Of a DNA stretch of 64,000 nt, positions 53,789 through 64,000 are shown piece after piece; the first letter of the stretch is position 1; each line of letters begins with the position of its first letter. The DNA is from Darksidea phi. Its lineage: Eukaryota > Ascomycota > Dothideomycetes > Pleosporales > Lentitheciaceae. The notes under the pieces were generated by a model that searched no databases, was not told the DNA's origin, and saw only the letters and a program-made list of their open reading frames with translations. The stretch lies in contig JASJFT010000006.1 of the NCBI GenBank assembly GCA_030770425.1, positions 496,001 through 560,000 of the forward strand. The letters are read 5' to 3'. A program made the translations under genes and the position numbers.

Positions 53789-56700
53789 ATGACGTATTGG
53801 CCCATCTCCTCCCCTTCCGTGTTTGCGGCTACCAAAGAAACCCGAACTAAGAACACCCACACCTCCAATGATGGCACCGAGTCGGGGACAAAGCAAGATG
53901 ATGACCCACAAAGTTCTGTTGCGGACTCGGAAGGTAGGGCAGAGAGTGAGGTCTCAGAGAATGGGCATGGGGTAGGTGGAGAAAGCGAACCAGCAGAGAA
54001 GCATGGAAATGAATACCTTGCCGAGGATGATGTCTCTGGCGACATTCGCGCTATTGAGGTTACCAGGAGTGGGCATATGTTTACGACAATTACAAGGTCT
54101 ACTTTGACTATTTGGCAGACTAAGGTGTGTCTGGACAACTATCACCGCCATACAATTGCTCAGTCGCTGATACGTACATAGCCCACAGCTATCCTCGCCT
54201 CCGTTCTCCGCTCAGACCAATCCCTCAAGACCTACGGACCCAACGTGAATATCCTCCTCCGACCTGACTCTCAAATTTTCGTTGTTCAAACTGCCCTCGG
54301 CTTCCTTATCACGTATTCCCTGGCGACAGACCCCACATCTCGCGTATACAAGACACAATTTGCGCATACGGCAGGAGGCAGTCATTCAAGGAGACAAAGT
54401 TCTGTAAGCGGTTTCAAGATACAGAGACAGCATGACATGAATGCAGGGCCTGGAGAAGGCAGCGGCATCAAGGAGCTCAGTCTACGCTTCCGCATGGTGA
54501 TTCGTGTTGATGCGGGTATTGCAAGAGCATTAGCGCTGGACGAGGAACTCATTGTGGCAACGGAGAAACCGGCAGCTGTACAGTGTATACGCTGGGCGCC
54601 TGATAGTACTGGAAGCCAGACGAGCACCGAGCTGTTGAGTCGCATGACATGGTTAGGGAAGAAGGCATCCATTGTAGACATGATCCATGACAGGCCCATG
54701 AATCTATCTACATGGATTACGGGAGAAGGGAAAGCATTTGCGGTCCAGAGATTGCCGCCGAACTCGCTGCAGCATGGGAAACCGCATCCTAATCTTTTCC
54801 GAGGACACGGATTCCATAGCCCGGAAACGGAGGCTGAATTTGGTGTTAAAGCTGCGATCAATGCAAGATTCTCGTTACTGGCTGTGGGGTGCAAGAGCGG
54901 GGATGTTTGCGTCTACACGGCGAGGGACTATACGGGGAATATTCCACTTTCCCATAAGCTACAGCCCAATACTACGAATCCGGGAAAGCTAATGGTGCTT
55001 ACGTACTCTCCGGATGGCTACTGTTTGTTCGCCGGCTACGAAAATGGCTGGGCTACGTGGAGTGTTTATGGCAAGCCTGGAGCGACAAGCTTCACTACCG
55101 ACCGCACGTTATCAGAGACGAACAGAGAAGGTTGGTTGCTGGGCATTAAAGATGCATTTTGGATCGGTGGCGGAGCAGAGATACTCCTCTTGGGTAACAA
55201 CGACAACCGCCTGTTTTTACTCGAGATGGCTCGCAGCGCCGTCACGGGTTGCTTTTCCTCTGCCAACGTCTCGCGGTCTCTCATGCAGACCAGCACCGGC
55301 TTCATGATCTATCGTGGATACGAATTGCCGGATCTCACGACCATATCGGCTGATGTCTCGCTTTGGCACCACGTTCAGGTTCCGTCCCATTACTTAGTAG
55401 ACCAGTGGCCAATTCGCAGCGCTGTCATCTCGAACGACGGGAGATACGTTGCTGTTGCCGGAAAGAGAGGGCTAGCACACTATAGTGTGAATAGTGGGAG
55501 GTGGAAAACATTTGATGACCCGTTCGTAGAAAATGAGTTTACGGTGCGTGGGGGTATGTGCTGGTTTCAGCATGTGCTTATCGCGGCTATTGAGTCGCAT
55601 GATTCGCACGAGGTATCCATCCCGAACATCCTAAACTGAAGTTAGTAACTAACTGAGTTTCATAGATTCGCATCTACTCACGCGAGCTAGCTCTCGACAA
55701 CGACCACGTTATGCATGTTCAGCAACTACCCGCCCCTATCGTTCTAATAGCTCCGTCCGGAGAAGATTCTCTTCTTGTCTATACATACGACAATATTCTA
55801 TATCACTATATAATCAATGTTTACAACGCTGCTGTAAAGTTGGTCCAGGTTGGTCAGATAGCATTACACGGCATCATTCGGGCACCGCCCCGAGTTCGGG
55901 CCCTGAGTTGGATCTTACCTGAAGACCAAATCCGTACGTCTTGCATACGATCTGTGCTGAAATCACACTGACGCGATATAAAGACAACGGCGATCCCTCT
56001 CAAGATGTAGCTGTAGCTACGATATTGTTTCTAGTGGATGGCAAACTTGTCCTTCTCCAGCCAACCACAACAGAAGTCGGAGAACTAAAATACGAAATGC
56101 GCATTATCGCCCAAAACGTAGAAACCTATGCCCTCATGCGCGACCACCCTGCCTTTGCACTAGGTGTTCAAGAAGACAGTCTACCACCGAGTCCCTCTGC
56201 AGGGCTTGCGATGAACGGTGTTCATGGCCATGATCTGCGCGACAGCTTATGGTTCTTTGATGGATGTGATGTTAGGGTTTGGATCGATGTGCAGGATGTA
56301 CTTGCGTCGGCCTCGGTTGAGTTAGGAAGAGAGCTGGGCAGGGAGGTCGCGAGTACTGTGAGGGTTGAGGTGGACTTCTATCCCCTAAGTGCGTTGATTA
56401 ACAAGGGGATTGTTTTTGGAGTAGAGAGTGAGCTTGTACAAAGGAGGGATACTAGTTTTGCATATCTGAGATTCGGGACGAGGGTATGTTGCCGCATGAT
56501 CCGGATGCTCGAGTACTGAAGCTAACGGAGCATACAGACACACCTGTTCCTACCTCCGCTGCTGCGACACCATCTCGCGCAGTATAATCACCCCGCAGCC
56601 TTGCACCTCAGCCACCATTACCAACACCTTCTCTACTTCCCGCACGCACTAGAGATTCTCCTCCACGAAGTTCTAGACGAAGAAGTTGACACGCAGCCAC

Positions 56701-57311
56701 CGCTTGAACAAGCACTCCTGCCCTCGGTTCTGTCTTTTCTATCTTCATTCCCGCAATATCTGGATATCGTAGTGCAATGCACCCGCAAGACGGAAGTCCG
56801 CTCCTGGCGCACTCTCTTCTCTTATCTCCCACCGCCCGAAGAACTCTTTGAAGAAAGCCTGCAGAAGGGAAGTCTGAAAACTGCAGGCGGTTACCTCCTC
56901 GTGCTACACACCCTTGAAGAATTGAGCTCCACAGGCGACCAAGTCGTTCGCCTCCTCCAACGCGCCAAAACAGAGCAAGACTGGGATCTATGCAAAGAGC
57001 TTGCGAGGTTTTTGATGGCGCTTGACGAGAGTGGCAATACACTGCGACGCACACTAGAGCTCGTCGAACTCAAAAGCCCAGGAGCTGAGACCAATGTGCC
57101 GGCGGCGTTTACGTTTGAGACGGCTACGCTAGGCGTGCCGAGGCCAGGGAGGAGAAGAACGAATGGCGGTACGACTGGGTTGGGAATCGGGTTTGATGGT
57201 GGACTTGGTGATAGTGGGAGTAGCAGGGGAGGGAGCTCACGGAGTAGGAGTCCGACGAGTCCTGCTACGTTTGCTGGGGGTGGGGATTACTTCGGTAGTG
57301 CTGAGAGGTAG
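53789..57311 (+). CDS. RIC1: RIC1 homologue, subunit of the Ric1-Rgp1 GEF
   Basis: Exons are 53789-54124, 54182-55612, 55666-55933, 55984-56483 and 56538-57311, giving 1,102 residues. The N-terminal beta-propeller part starts MTYWPISSPSVFAATKETRT and includes VTRSGHMFTTITRSTLTIWQ, YGPNVNILLRPDSQIFVVQT and VLTYSPDGYCLFAGYENGWA. The joined DSHEIRIYSRELALDNDHVM and PIRSAVISNDGRYVAVAGKR are strong family blocks. The C-terminal RIC1 domain has RTHLFLPPLLRHHLAQYNHP, then FPHALEILLHEVLDEEV, SFPQYLDIVVQCTRKTEVRS and DWDLCKELARFLMALDESG. With Rgp1 it activates the Golgi Rab Ypt6/Rab6 for retrograde traffic. All four junctions keep frame. Confidence 0.93.
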
Positions 57312-58721
57312 CGTGGTACAGACGATTTTTATTGGAAAGGAGAATTGTTGCACGACGTATATCAATTGTTTGTTCGCGTTACAGTACCAAGACAAAAGTC
57401 TGTCTACAATTTTCGCCGGTTTTGCTCTGTGAAATTTATGTCCCAGCACTGTACGCGGATAGCTGCGTGGCACAGGGGTTGCTAGGCATGAAAGAAACAG
57501 AATAGACAGTATTATGAGAGCTCTTGGGCTTCGGTAATTGAGATTTGCTGGTACTGAAGCCGAAAAGTCGCCAAGCACATTCATGGTCCAGGCGGTGCGG
57601 TGTGAGTTCTCCTTCTTAGTATCCGAGAAGCAAGCCACAAGCGATAAGTGACGACGGCTTAGATCATGTGAATTATTAGAGCATTATCAGTGTAAGATTG
57701 GCTTCACCATCCGACGGGTGTCAGCGACTCACCGCGACAGTTTTAGAAGTCTCGGTGAGTATCACGCGGGGACCCATGAACAGTTTCTAGATGATATCAC
57801 TCGCTTAGATAGGACCGGGGAGTTGCTGGCTGGGGTAAGTGAAGGGTGTGCGGGAAATCATGGGTGAGCTCATGCACTGCTTTTCGGCAATTGTATCGCA
57901 GCGGTGTAGGTTCCGCGAGGGTTTGTTGCGGGGCTACTCGGCGTAAGCATTTCACGTGCTGTGATATACAGGGTTCCGTTAGGAGGAGGAGAAGCATGGG
58001 ACAAAGATTGTACACGTTCCAATGCGACGGGAGATATGGTCATCCACTGGAATGGTATGGGAAACAGAGGTGATGGTGGACAGGCCCGAGGATGACGCGT
58101 TGACATGGCGCTCGCTATGTACGGATCCAGATTTCGCTCGATCTTGTTGTGTAGGTGTGTCCGCGGAACAAAATGTTACTCCTCAAGGATACCGCGTCTC
58201 GCAATGCCTTAGACAGATCAAAGCCCGAGCTGTCGTATCGGTGTAGAGCAATATCCCGGGCCATAGATCAAATGCTCTATTTCCCATTGTGGTTTCGGCG
58301 AATTGATGGCGCGCACCGCTGCACAGCCATCTGGCGAACCGCCGTGTTTCCAACGCTAGCGCTCATGTTTTGGCGCTGTAAGCACTGCCACCTAGCTCTC
58401 ACCGTCCCGAACACTGCATTGCATGACGCACGATGCAATCGCTGCTACCGTCTGCTATCCAGAGTAGCGGAGCGAATTCTTGGGGCATCTCTGCATATAG
58501 TTCCAGGCGGCGCACGCACCGGAGATTGAAAGGATTACAGATTGTTTCAACGGCATTCCTATAGCCCCCACCCGAATCAGCCCTACGGTATTTTTGAGGG
58601 AATCTCTATTCTTATTTGACGCGCGGCAACGGAGTCAACGCCGTATGACGTGCATCTCCGCTTTCATCCTCCGTACATAATTGAGAGCCATCACGGCATC
58701 TTTTTGTTTCTGAGATTGGAC
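57312..58721. other. Gene-poor interval (about 1.4 kb)
   Basis: A plus-strand frame of 124 codons (58155-58529) with CKHCH and CNRCY pairs was considered but has no clear start context or splice partner. The rest is AT-rich 3' sequence of RIC1 and upstream sequence of the next gene. Confidence 0.35.
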
Positions 58722-60854
58722 ATGACGGCTCCCCCAGCTCAAATGCCCCTCTTTGCGTATAGCGAAGGAGCGACATCCTACCTTTCACCCGCTTCGACCG
58801 CTTCGGATTCAAGATCTTCATGGACACCGGTGGCGCCGTTGCAAGGTAGTAATGGTATGTGCATTTCTTGCAGTATATTCTCCGTTCGCACGAGGTTTGG
58901 GTTGTGAGGCGATCGTAAGCGTGCGCTAACAAGATCAGGCCCAGTTCGAGGCCCATCAACAAGCCCACAGCACAATGAGAGCAAAACATCCTCCCAAAAC
59001 GGCTTACTATTCATCACGGGCACGACGCCCGATGAACTTAAATCCAAGAAGAACATGACAAAGGTCCGGAAGAAGGCTATGGGGAGTTATCTAGAGGGAA
59101 AAGAGCCACGCGACTCGTCAAGAGAGTCGCGGCGGAGAGTAAGAGAGGGTTCGACGTGCTCAGGGAGCAATTTTGGGTTCGAGGGTGCCATTTCAAATAG
59201 CGAGGCCCTGATGATTCGGAAGGACAAGAGTAGGCGGCCTGCCGCCCAGGCTAGTAGTACACCGACTGACAGCACATATGAGCGAAGCGTCAGCACGCCA
59301 GACTCTCAGTTTCCGACTGTATTGGACATGTCGATGGACTTCTTACTTCCAAGCCCACCGATGGTGTCGCCTATGCGGACCGATGTAGCACTACCATACG
59401 ACCAATTTACGCCGAGGCCATTTGAGTCGATCGGAAAACCTCTGGATCCGTTTAGGAGTATGTTTCAGGCTAGTCACCCGAAAGTGTCAGTGGAGGAGCT
59501 GAAGTGGTATTGTTCGAAGAATTTTGGCACCAAAGCTATGGGGTTGCACTGGGTTGCAACACTGGTCAAGTCACCGCATGCGTTCCTCAGTACGCTATGT
59601 ATCGCCTCCGCCCACTACGACGCTATACAGGAGCGGCCCATCGAGAGTGTGCAGACACTTGCGCTGAGGCAGGAAGTTATGCATCTTATAAGTCAGAGTC
59701 TAGTCAATCCGCAGTCGAGAGTCGACGACTACAACATCGTCGCCCTAACGCAGCTCATCGTCAGTGAAATGATATCGGATCAAGAATCAGCACTCAACTA
59801 CCACGAATCAGGCCTTGGAGCTATGATCAAGCAAAGAGGAGGCCTTGAAAAGCTCGGTGCAAATGGCCGCATAGCATCAACGATATCATGGGTCTCCCTT
59901 GAGTTAGCCATCTTTCGAGAAACGGCGCCGCAAGCCTTGTATACTACTTATTACGCCCCTGCGTCCACCAAAACGCACCCAAGCACCGCCGCCCTACCCG
60001 AGTCACCTCTTTACTGTCCACGTGGCGATTTCGATACTGTGAAGAAGTCGACAAGGTGTACGGCGCGGACGTTCGACCTATTGAAAGATGTGAGAATGCT
60101 ATTGGATTTGTTTCTGCACGAGACAGAGAGGAGTCGACAGAACTCTTTGTCGCTCAAGAATATCTATAAGAAATTGACGACACAGTATCCTCCCGCAGCG
60201 GAGTTAAGAAGGACAGAGGTGATGACGCCGAACGAGTGGAGGTACGAAGCTATCAGGATTGCTTCGATCGTTACAGCCACGGCGATCACGCAGAGAGTAC
60301 CGCTTTCGGAAGCCCTCACGCACGCTGCTGAAACTGAGAGGGAAAACATATCAGCAACGAGCAACTTTCCCGTCTCACCGACCAGCTTCCGCCACGACTC
60401 GCCCACAACGACCCTTTCCGCAAGTCCCATCTACTCAGCTATCTCCGACCAGTCCAATCCTTTCGCCTTCAAGCCCACAACACCCACCACAAGTTCAGTC
60501 CCTACAAAGCCCCTCACCACGCCCTCATCCGCCACAACTCTCCTCACGCACCTCAAACATGCACTGCAGTCCTCAGACCTCTCAGACTGCTGGGCCGACA
60601 TGGCCGGCGTGCTCCTCTGGCTAACCCTCACCGTCGGCGCCGCTAGCCGCACCAGCGACAAGGTGCTGCGGAAGTGGCACAGGGCGCTGGCGGCGAGAGT
60701 GAGTATTGTGCTTTGTTTCGAGCATCCGGAGGCGGTGCATAGGGGGCTGTTGAGGCTAGGAGAGGTAATTGAAGCCGTGCGGTATAAGGAGAAGAAGAGC
60801 GACATTGGTAGCAAAGGGCGCACCGCGCGTGCGGGGAAGAGGAGGAGGCTTTGA
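58722..60854 (+). CDS. Fungal transcription-factor-like protein ('tachykinin family')
   Basis: Exons are 58722-58854 and 58939-60854 (84-base intron with GCTAAC branch), giving 682 residues. After a Ser-rich N-terminus (MTAPPAQMPLFAYSEGATSY) comes the hallmark LLFITGTTPDELKSKKNMTK, then VRKKAMGSYLEGKEPRD. The middle and C-terminal part resembles the fungal-specific transcription-factor region (PLDPFRSMFQ; FLSTLCIASAHYDAIQERP; DDYNIVALTQLIVSEMISDQ; HESGLGAMIKQRGGLEKLG). No Zn2Cys6 cluster is present. Such proteins are often annotated 'tachykinin family' in Aspergillus, a name without functional meaning. The basic ending KGRTARAGKRRRL may be a nuclear signal. A nuclear regulatory role is inferred. 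Confidence 0.85.
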
Positions 60855-61509
60855 GTGCGAGATCCTGCTGTTAGGTTGGTACAAACTAGTCCGGCTGGTT
60901 ACGGCTTAAAAGAGCGGCGTTTTGGGTCGTCTGGGTGCCTCAGGTTACAGATTGGGCAGTGCAAGGTTAAGGAAGGTGGTGGCGTTTGGATCTCGGTGTA
61001 CGTCTTCATCTTCACTTCTAGTTTTGTCTTATTCTTCATTTTTGTATCTCCTTGGTCTTGGCTTGGTTTTCACCTATTGTTTTCATACTACGATGCCTGG
61101 GTTTCGAGTGGTGTTGGCCTTTGGTCAGTGTTGTATCATTGGGCGAGGTTGAGAGATTGGGCATTTCTTACAATATGGTATATGTAAACAATATGAACCT
61201 TCTGAATGATTAAGTTTTGTTGTTCACAGCGATGAGTATTTTGGAGTAGTAACCTAATTGTTGCGGTTGACTAGACAGTCAGTCCTCGTATCCTAAATGA
61301 CCACCACATTACTTAAACACACATATGCGTGTTTCAAATAATTATCCTATTGTATTGATCCCTACCAACACACTTCATGAAAGTAAACCGTTCCATCATG
61401 ATCATCTCCATATGCCGTAGGCTCACGTCATCCATTAACCCATCCATATCGTATTTCCAAACGCCAAACCTCATGCCATGCATCTCACAACTCGATATCC
61501 GTTATGTGC
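60855..61509. other. Convergent 3' flank
   Basis: 655 bases of T-rich 3' sequence (for example 61005-61085) between the regulator gene and the I78 gene. No gene is seen. Confidence 0.5.
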
Positions 61510-61823
61510 CTAACCGTAGCGGACGTTCAGCACTGTGCCATCCTCGCCAACGTGGACATTCAGGCGCTCGGGCTTGTAATCCATGGTGCTCATGCTGCCG
61601 GGCTGGAGGACGCGGTGCTCCTGGGGGAGGTCCTTTTTCGCGAAGGTCTAGGAGCTGTCAACACTCATCCTCCACAACAACTGAGGAATGGAGGATTTGG
61701 GTGGGAGTGGGAACGTACCATTTCATCGTGGTTGTCTCCGAGCTTCTTGCCCATGAGCTTGTTCGTCCACTCCTCGACGCCCTTGCCACCCTCGCTCTGG
61801 ATACCGGGAACCACGAGAGGCAT
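61510..61823 (-). CDS. Peptidase inhibitor I78 family protein
   Basis: Exons are 61823-61719 and 61647-61510 (71-base intron, ATG|GTACGT ... CTCCTAG), giving 80 residues. The start is MPLVVPGIQSEGGKGVEEWT, and across the junction GDNHDEMTFAKKDLPQEHRV. The C-terminal block SMSTMDYKPERLNVHVGEDG, then TVLNVRYG, is the I78 signature (D-x-x-x-E-R-L-N-V, D-G-T-V). Length and sequence match small fungal elastase-inhibitor-like proteins of the AFLEI type. No signal peptide is visible, so it may act on intracellular serine proteases or leave by another route. A TATA-like CATAAATA lies about 147 bases upstream. Confidence 0.9.
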
Positions 61824-61967
61824 GCTGTTGGTAGATTTGACTACAAAGGTCCGTTTTGTGGAATGTAGTAGGGTTTTCCGTAGAGGAGTCGTCGTTGCTA
61901 GTGCTTTGTTTGTAGAGCTTGTAAGTTGATAATTGTTTTGGGTTTGAAGGTGTGGGAGTTAAGAGGG

Positions 61968-61977
61968 TATTTATGCA
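61968..61977 (-). promoter_or_regulatory. Candidate TATA-like element of the I78 gene
   Basis: gcataaatac on the minus strand, about 147 bases upstream of the start. Weak but well placed. Confidence 0.3.
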
Positions 61978-62384
61978 CTCTGGCGCGTGGATGACAGGTA
62001 TCTTGATTGGGTTGCTGTGGTGGAAGCCGCGGGCGGGTATCGTAGGCAGAGAGGGTGATTGCGTGGGTGGGTGACGTCAGTGCTGCGCTAAGTTGGTTGT
62101 GGAAGGGGGATGGTGGGGTAAGAGAGCTCAGCCTTTCACCACCTTGCCCACGGATGCCGCGCTTGGGCACGATAGTATGATGAAGATGGTCAACACATTG
62201 CGACCGTTATAAAATTTACTTTAGGACTTATTAATTGCTTTAGGTGTCTCGACCGAGACCTATAGGCAAACATCACACAGTTTGATCACATGACAATTGG
62301 AGAACTTTTCTAATTCTGGCACGAAACTCCGCCGGCCCCCCCCCTCCCCCTTACTCCTGTATTTCCGCCTTAATCACCAGGGCG

Positions 62385-62760
62385 TTCGCCAGCTATTCGG
62401 ATCCTCTATACCCTACTAAGAACTCGAAGAATTAGGTATCTAGATTAGTATTACTAATTATCTATTATAGCCTTATATTCTAATCGCGAATAAAGACCTT
62501 ATTCGTTGGAGTTAAGACTATATTACTAGTTAGCTATATTCAAATCTTTCTTTTATAGATAGAGGAGAAAGCTACTTTAAAGGAGCTAGGACTTACCGTA
62601 GTTAGGATACGAAAGAAGCTTATAAGGATAAGCCTATACGTATCTAGGAGAGAGGTTGGTATAGATATTATCTACCTTATTATCGAATTTAGAGGGGATA
62701 AAAGGGCTAGGGAGTAAGGTAGTTATACTCTATTCGCTAGTATATCTTATTCGGCGGTGG
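62385..62760. repeat. RIP-like AT/TA-rich island, probable mutated repeat
   Basis: This stretch is saturated with TA steps and nearly empty of CA and TG. In the 60-base blocks starting 62461 and 62641 there is no CA, one TG each, and ten or more TA. This is the footprint of repeat-induced point mutation (CA to TA on both strands) in Pezizomycotina. No open frame survives. The source element cannot be named from sequence alone. Confidence 0.7.
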
Positions 62761-63631
62761 GGACGGTAGTTTGCTCCGACCTAACTTCCAAGGCGGAGCC
62801 AAATGACGTCCAGTGGGGGAACTTCGGACGATCTCCGACCGTCTATTTTAGGATGGCTTCCAGTCACAGGCTAGGCTTGTGGGTGGTGTATGGCTGAGAT
62901 CACAAGTAAATGATGTTTCGGGACGGCCAGACTCGCTTGCTTAACGAGAAGGTACCAACAGGGGTAGCGACGTTGTATGAATCATCCTCGTATCGCCACC
63001 AGAGGGTTAAGGTTGGCTTACGAGCGTGGCAGTAAGGCTGGAGGGGTTGATATTACGATATTATAACTACTAGAAGTAATGCAAGATGAGTAGTAGAACT
63101 GGAGGAAAAGTGTTCTGCCGTGCTATGGGACAAGGCCTTTCTCATATCAGGCGCGGAGGCGACGACAACATCGGTAATTTTCCAGTAGCGACTGTTAAGA
63201 GGGTAAGGAAGACCTGTCACATTTCACTCACGTACTGTCATACAGGTACAGAGACGTAGAAAGGGCCTCTCCTACTTACTAGTCTAAGTACCCATGATTT
63301 TTCTCGTAACGGAGTGGTTCTCGCTACGTAGTGGGGGATATTAGTCCCAGTGAAAAACAAAAGAATAGGACAAAGGTTTATGAGTCTATGACGACGATTT
63401 GCTTTTCCTCTGTTCCCCCGCGATATCTGCACCATCAATGCAGGCTGCCAAAAATGGAAAGAAGCTCTCCCATGTGCGACTGAGATGCCCCGCAGAAGCT
63501 GCAAGCTGAAGAACATCAGATCACCCAAAAGCCAGCTGCAAGACTACCAACGCTCTTTCAAAACTGTCCACATAGGGTCGCACCACACATCGCGAGTACA
63601 GTACCAGCGATTCGAAAGCCTTCCAAGAACC

Positions 63632-64000
63632 ATGTCTCTCCACCGTCCAGCGCTTGCGCCCCGCGCAACGAGCTATCCAGCTCCAACGGCAAGCACAGCG
63701 ACAGGTCTGCGCAGAAAATTTCTAGAAGCGGGCGATCGATTGCACGCGCGGGATCAAGAATCCAACCTACCGCGTATTCCAAGGAGGAAATTACTCGTCC
63801 CTTCGACGCTAGATAGTACGGTGGTTTCGGAAGACGTTGTCATCCCTGGGCCGGATATCCAGTGGAACCCGAACTACGAGACGTATTTGAAGCGCATGGA
63901 GATCTTGGCCAAGTCCGCCTTGAAGCGCGAGAGTACTGTGCCTGATGGTTGGCCGAAAGAAGTGAGGGAGCCGTGGGCGTGGTCCGGGAGTGCATTCGCT
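63632..64000 (+). CDS. Unrecognised gene, 5' part (runs off right edge)
   Basis: The frame is open from ATG 63632 to the last base (123 codons). It starts MSLHRPALAPRATSYPAPTA, then TGLRRKFLEAGDRLHARDQE, and later GPDIQWNPNYETYLKRMEIL and KEVREPWAWSGSAFA. The context ccATGT is acceptable. Codon pattern and a Pro-rich, Arg/Lys-containing sequence are coding-like. I do not recognise the family, and an intron or other start cannot be excluded. Confidence 0.65.
   Translation, partial: MSLHRPALAPRATSYPAPTASTATGLRRKFLEAGDRLHARDQESNLPRIPRRKLLVPSTLDSTVVSEDVVIPGPDIQWNPNYETYLKRMEILAKSALKRESTVPDGWPKEVREPWAWSGSAFA

Larger units (their letters stand above)
61824..63631. other. Intergenic region with repeat-derived DNA (about 1.8 kb)
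   Basis: The left end is the I78 promoter. At 62335-62352 there is a C-rich run. From about 62385 to 62760 lies the RIP-like island. From 62760 to 63600 composition returns to normal; only short overlapping frames are present there and no gene is called. Confidence 0.45.

Noticed and set aside
58155..58529. Frame with CKHCH and CNRCY pairs resembling a zinc finger
   Set aside because: Spacing does not fit a known finger, and there is no start context or splice support.

Overview
The window is nuclear DNA of a filamentous ascomycete (Pezizomycotina). I place it closest to Dothideomycetes, but only tentatively. The grounds are about 25 protein genes on both strands, most split by short GT-AG introns (roughly 48-150 bases) with CTAAC/CTGAC-like branch sites. 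Fungus-specific families are present (HET domain, CBM18 chitin deacetylase, GDE1, HIR1, I78 inhibitor, 'tachykinin-family' protein, DUF6606). There is also an AT-rich island with a RIP-like dinucleotide bias. No bacterial, viral, CRISPR, rRNA or convincing tRNA feature was seen.

Layout. 1-3.2 kb: the 5' end of a very large DUF6606 gene running off the left edge, then repeat-rich DNA with a ~400-bp tandem duplication carrying two broken copies of one small gene. 3.2-5.3 kb: FYV6/FAM192A-like splicing factor and a divergent aldo/keto reductase. 5.6-7.7 kb: secreted chitin deacetylase with four CBM18 modules. 9.2-13.1 kb: UBA/AT-hook protein and divergent XAP5/FAM50A. 14.4-19.6 kb: GDE1 (SPX-ankyrin-GDPD) convergent with an MDR oxidoreductase. 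20.3-22.5 kb: HET-domain protein. 23.1-30.1 kb: three minus-strand housekeeping genes (UBE2S-like E2, Nup120, RAD51). 31.7-33.3 kb: membrane-anchored protein of unknown function with an 18-nt microexon. 33.3-36.7 kb: long GC-rich gene-poor stretch. 36.7-37.7 kb: conserved fungal 'MPIRNPFRR' protein. 39.5-40.1 kb: small secreted proline-rich repeat protein. 42.1-57.3 kb: dense housekeeping block (PUF6, small ankyrin protein, PAP2 phosphatase, matrin-type zinc-finger protein, HIR1, RIC1). 58.7-60.9 kb: fungal transcription-factor-like protein. 61.5-61.8 kb: I78 peptidase inhibitor. 62.4-62.8 kb: RIP-like island. 63.6 kb to end: 5' part of an unrecognised gene.

Functional themes. Several genes serve RNA processing or ribosome assembly (FYV6-like, XAP5, zinc-finger protein, PUF6), chromatin and repair (HIR1, RAD51), trafficking and the nuclear pore (RIC1, Nup120), and phosphate or lipid metabolism (GDE1, PAP2). 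The accessory layer is the CBM18 chitin deacetylase, HET protein, secreted repeat protein, I78 inhibitor, decayed duplicates and the RIP-like island. I did not find a gene cluster that clearly makes up a new biological system. The most interesting leads are the UBE2S-like E2 with an Arg-Leu tail, the paired pseudogenes with different frameshifts, candidate cis-elements (a CACGTG site before GDE1; ACGCGT and CGCGAAA sites before RAD51), the secreted repeat protein and the two microexon genes. All exon boundaries were set by eye from splice signals and reading-frame continuity.
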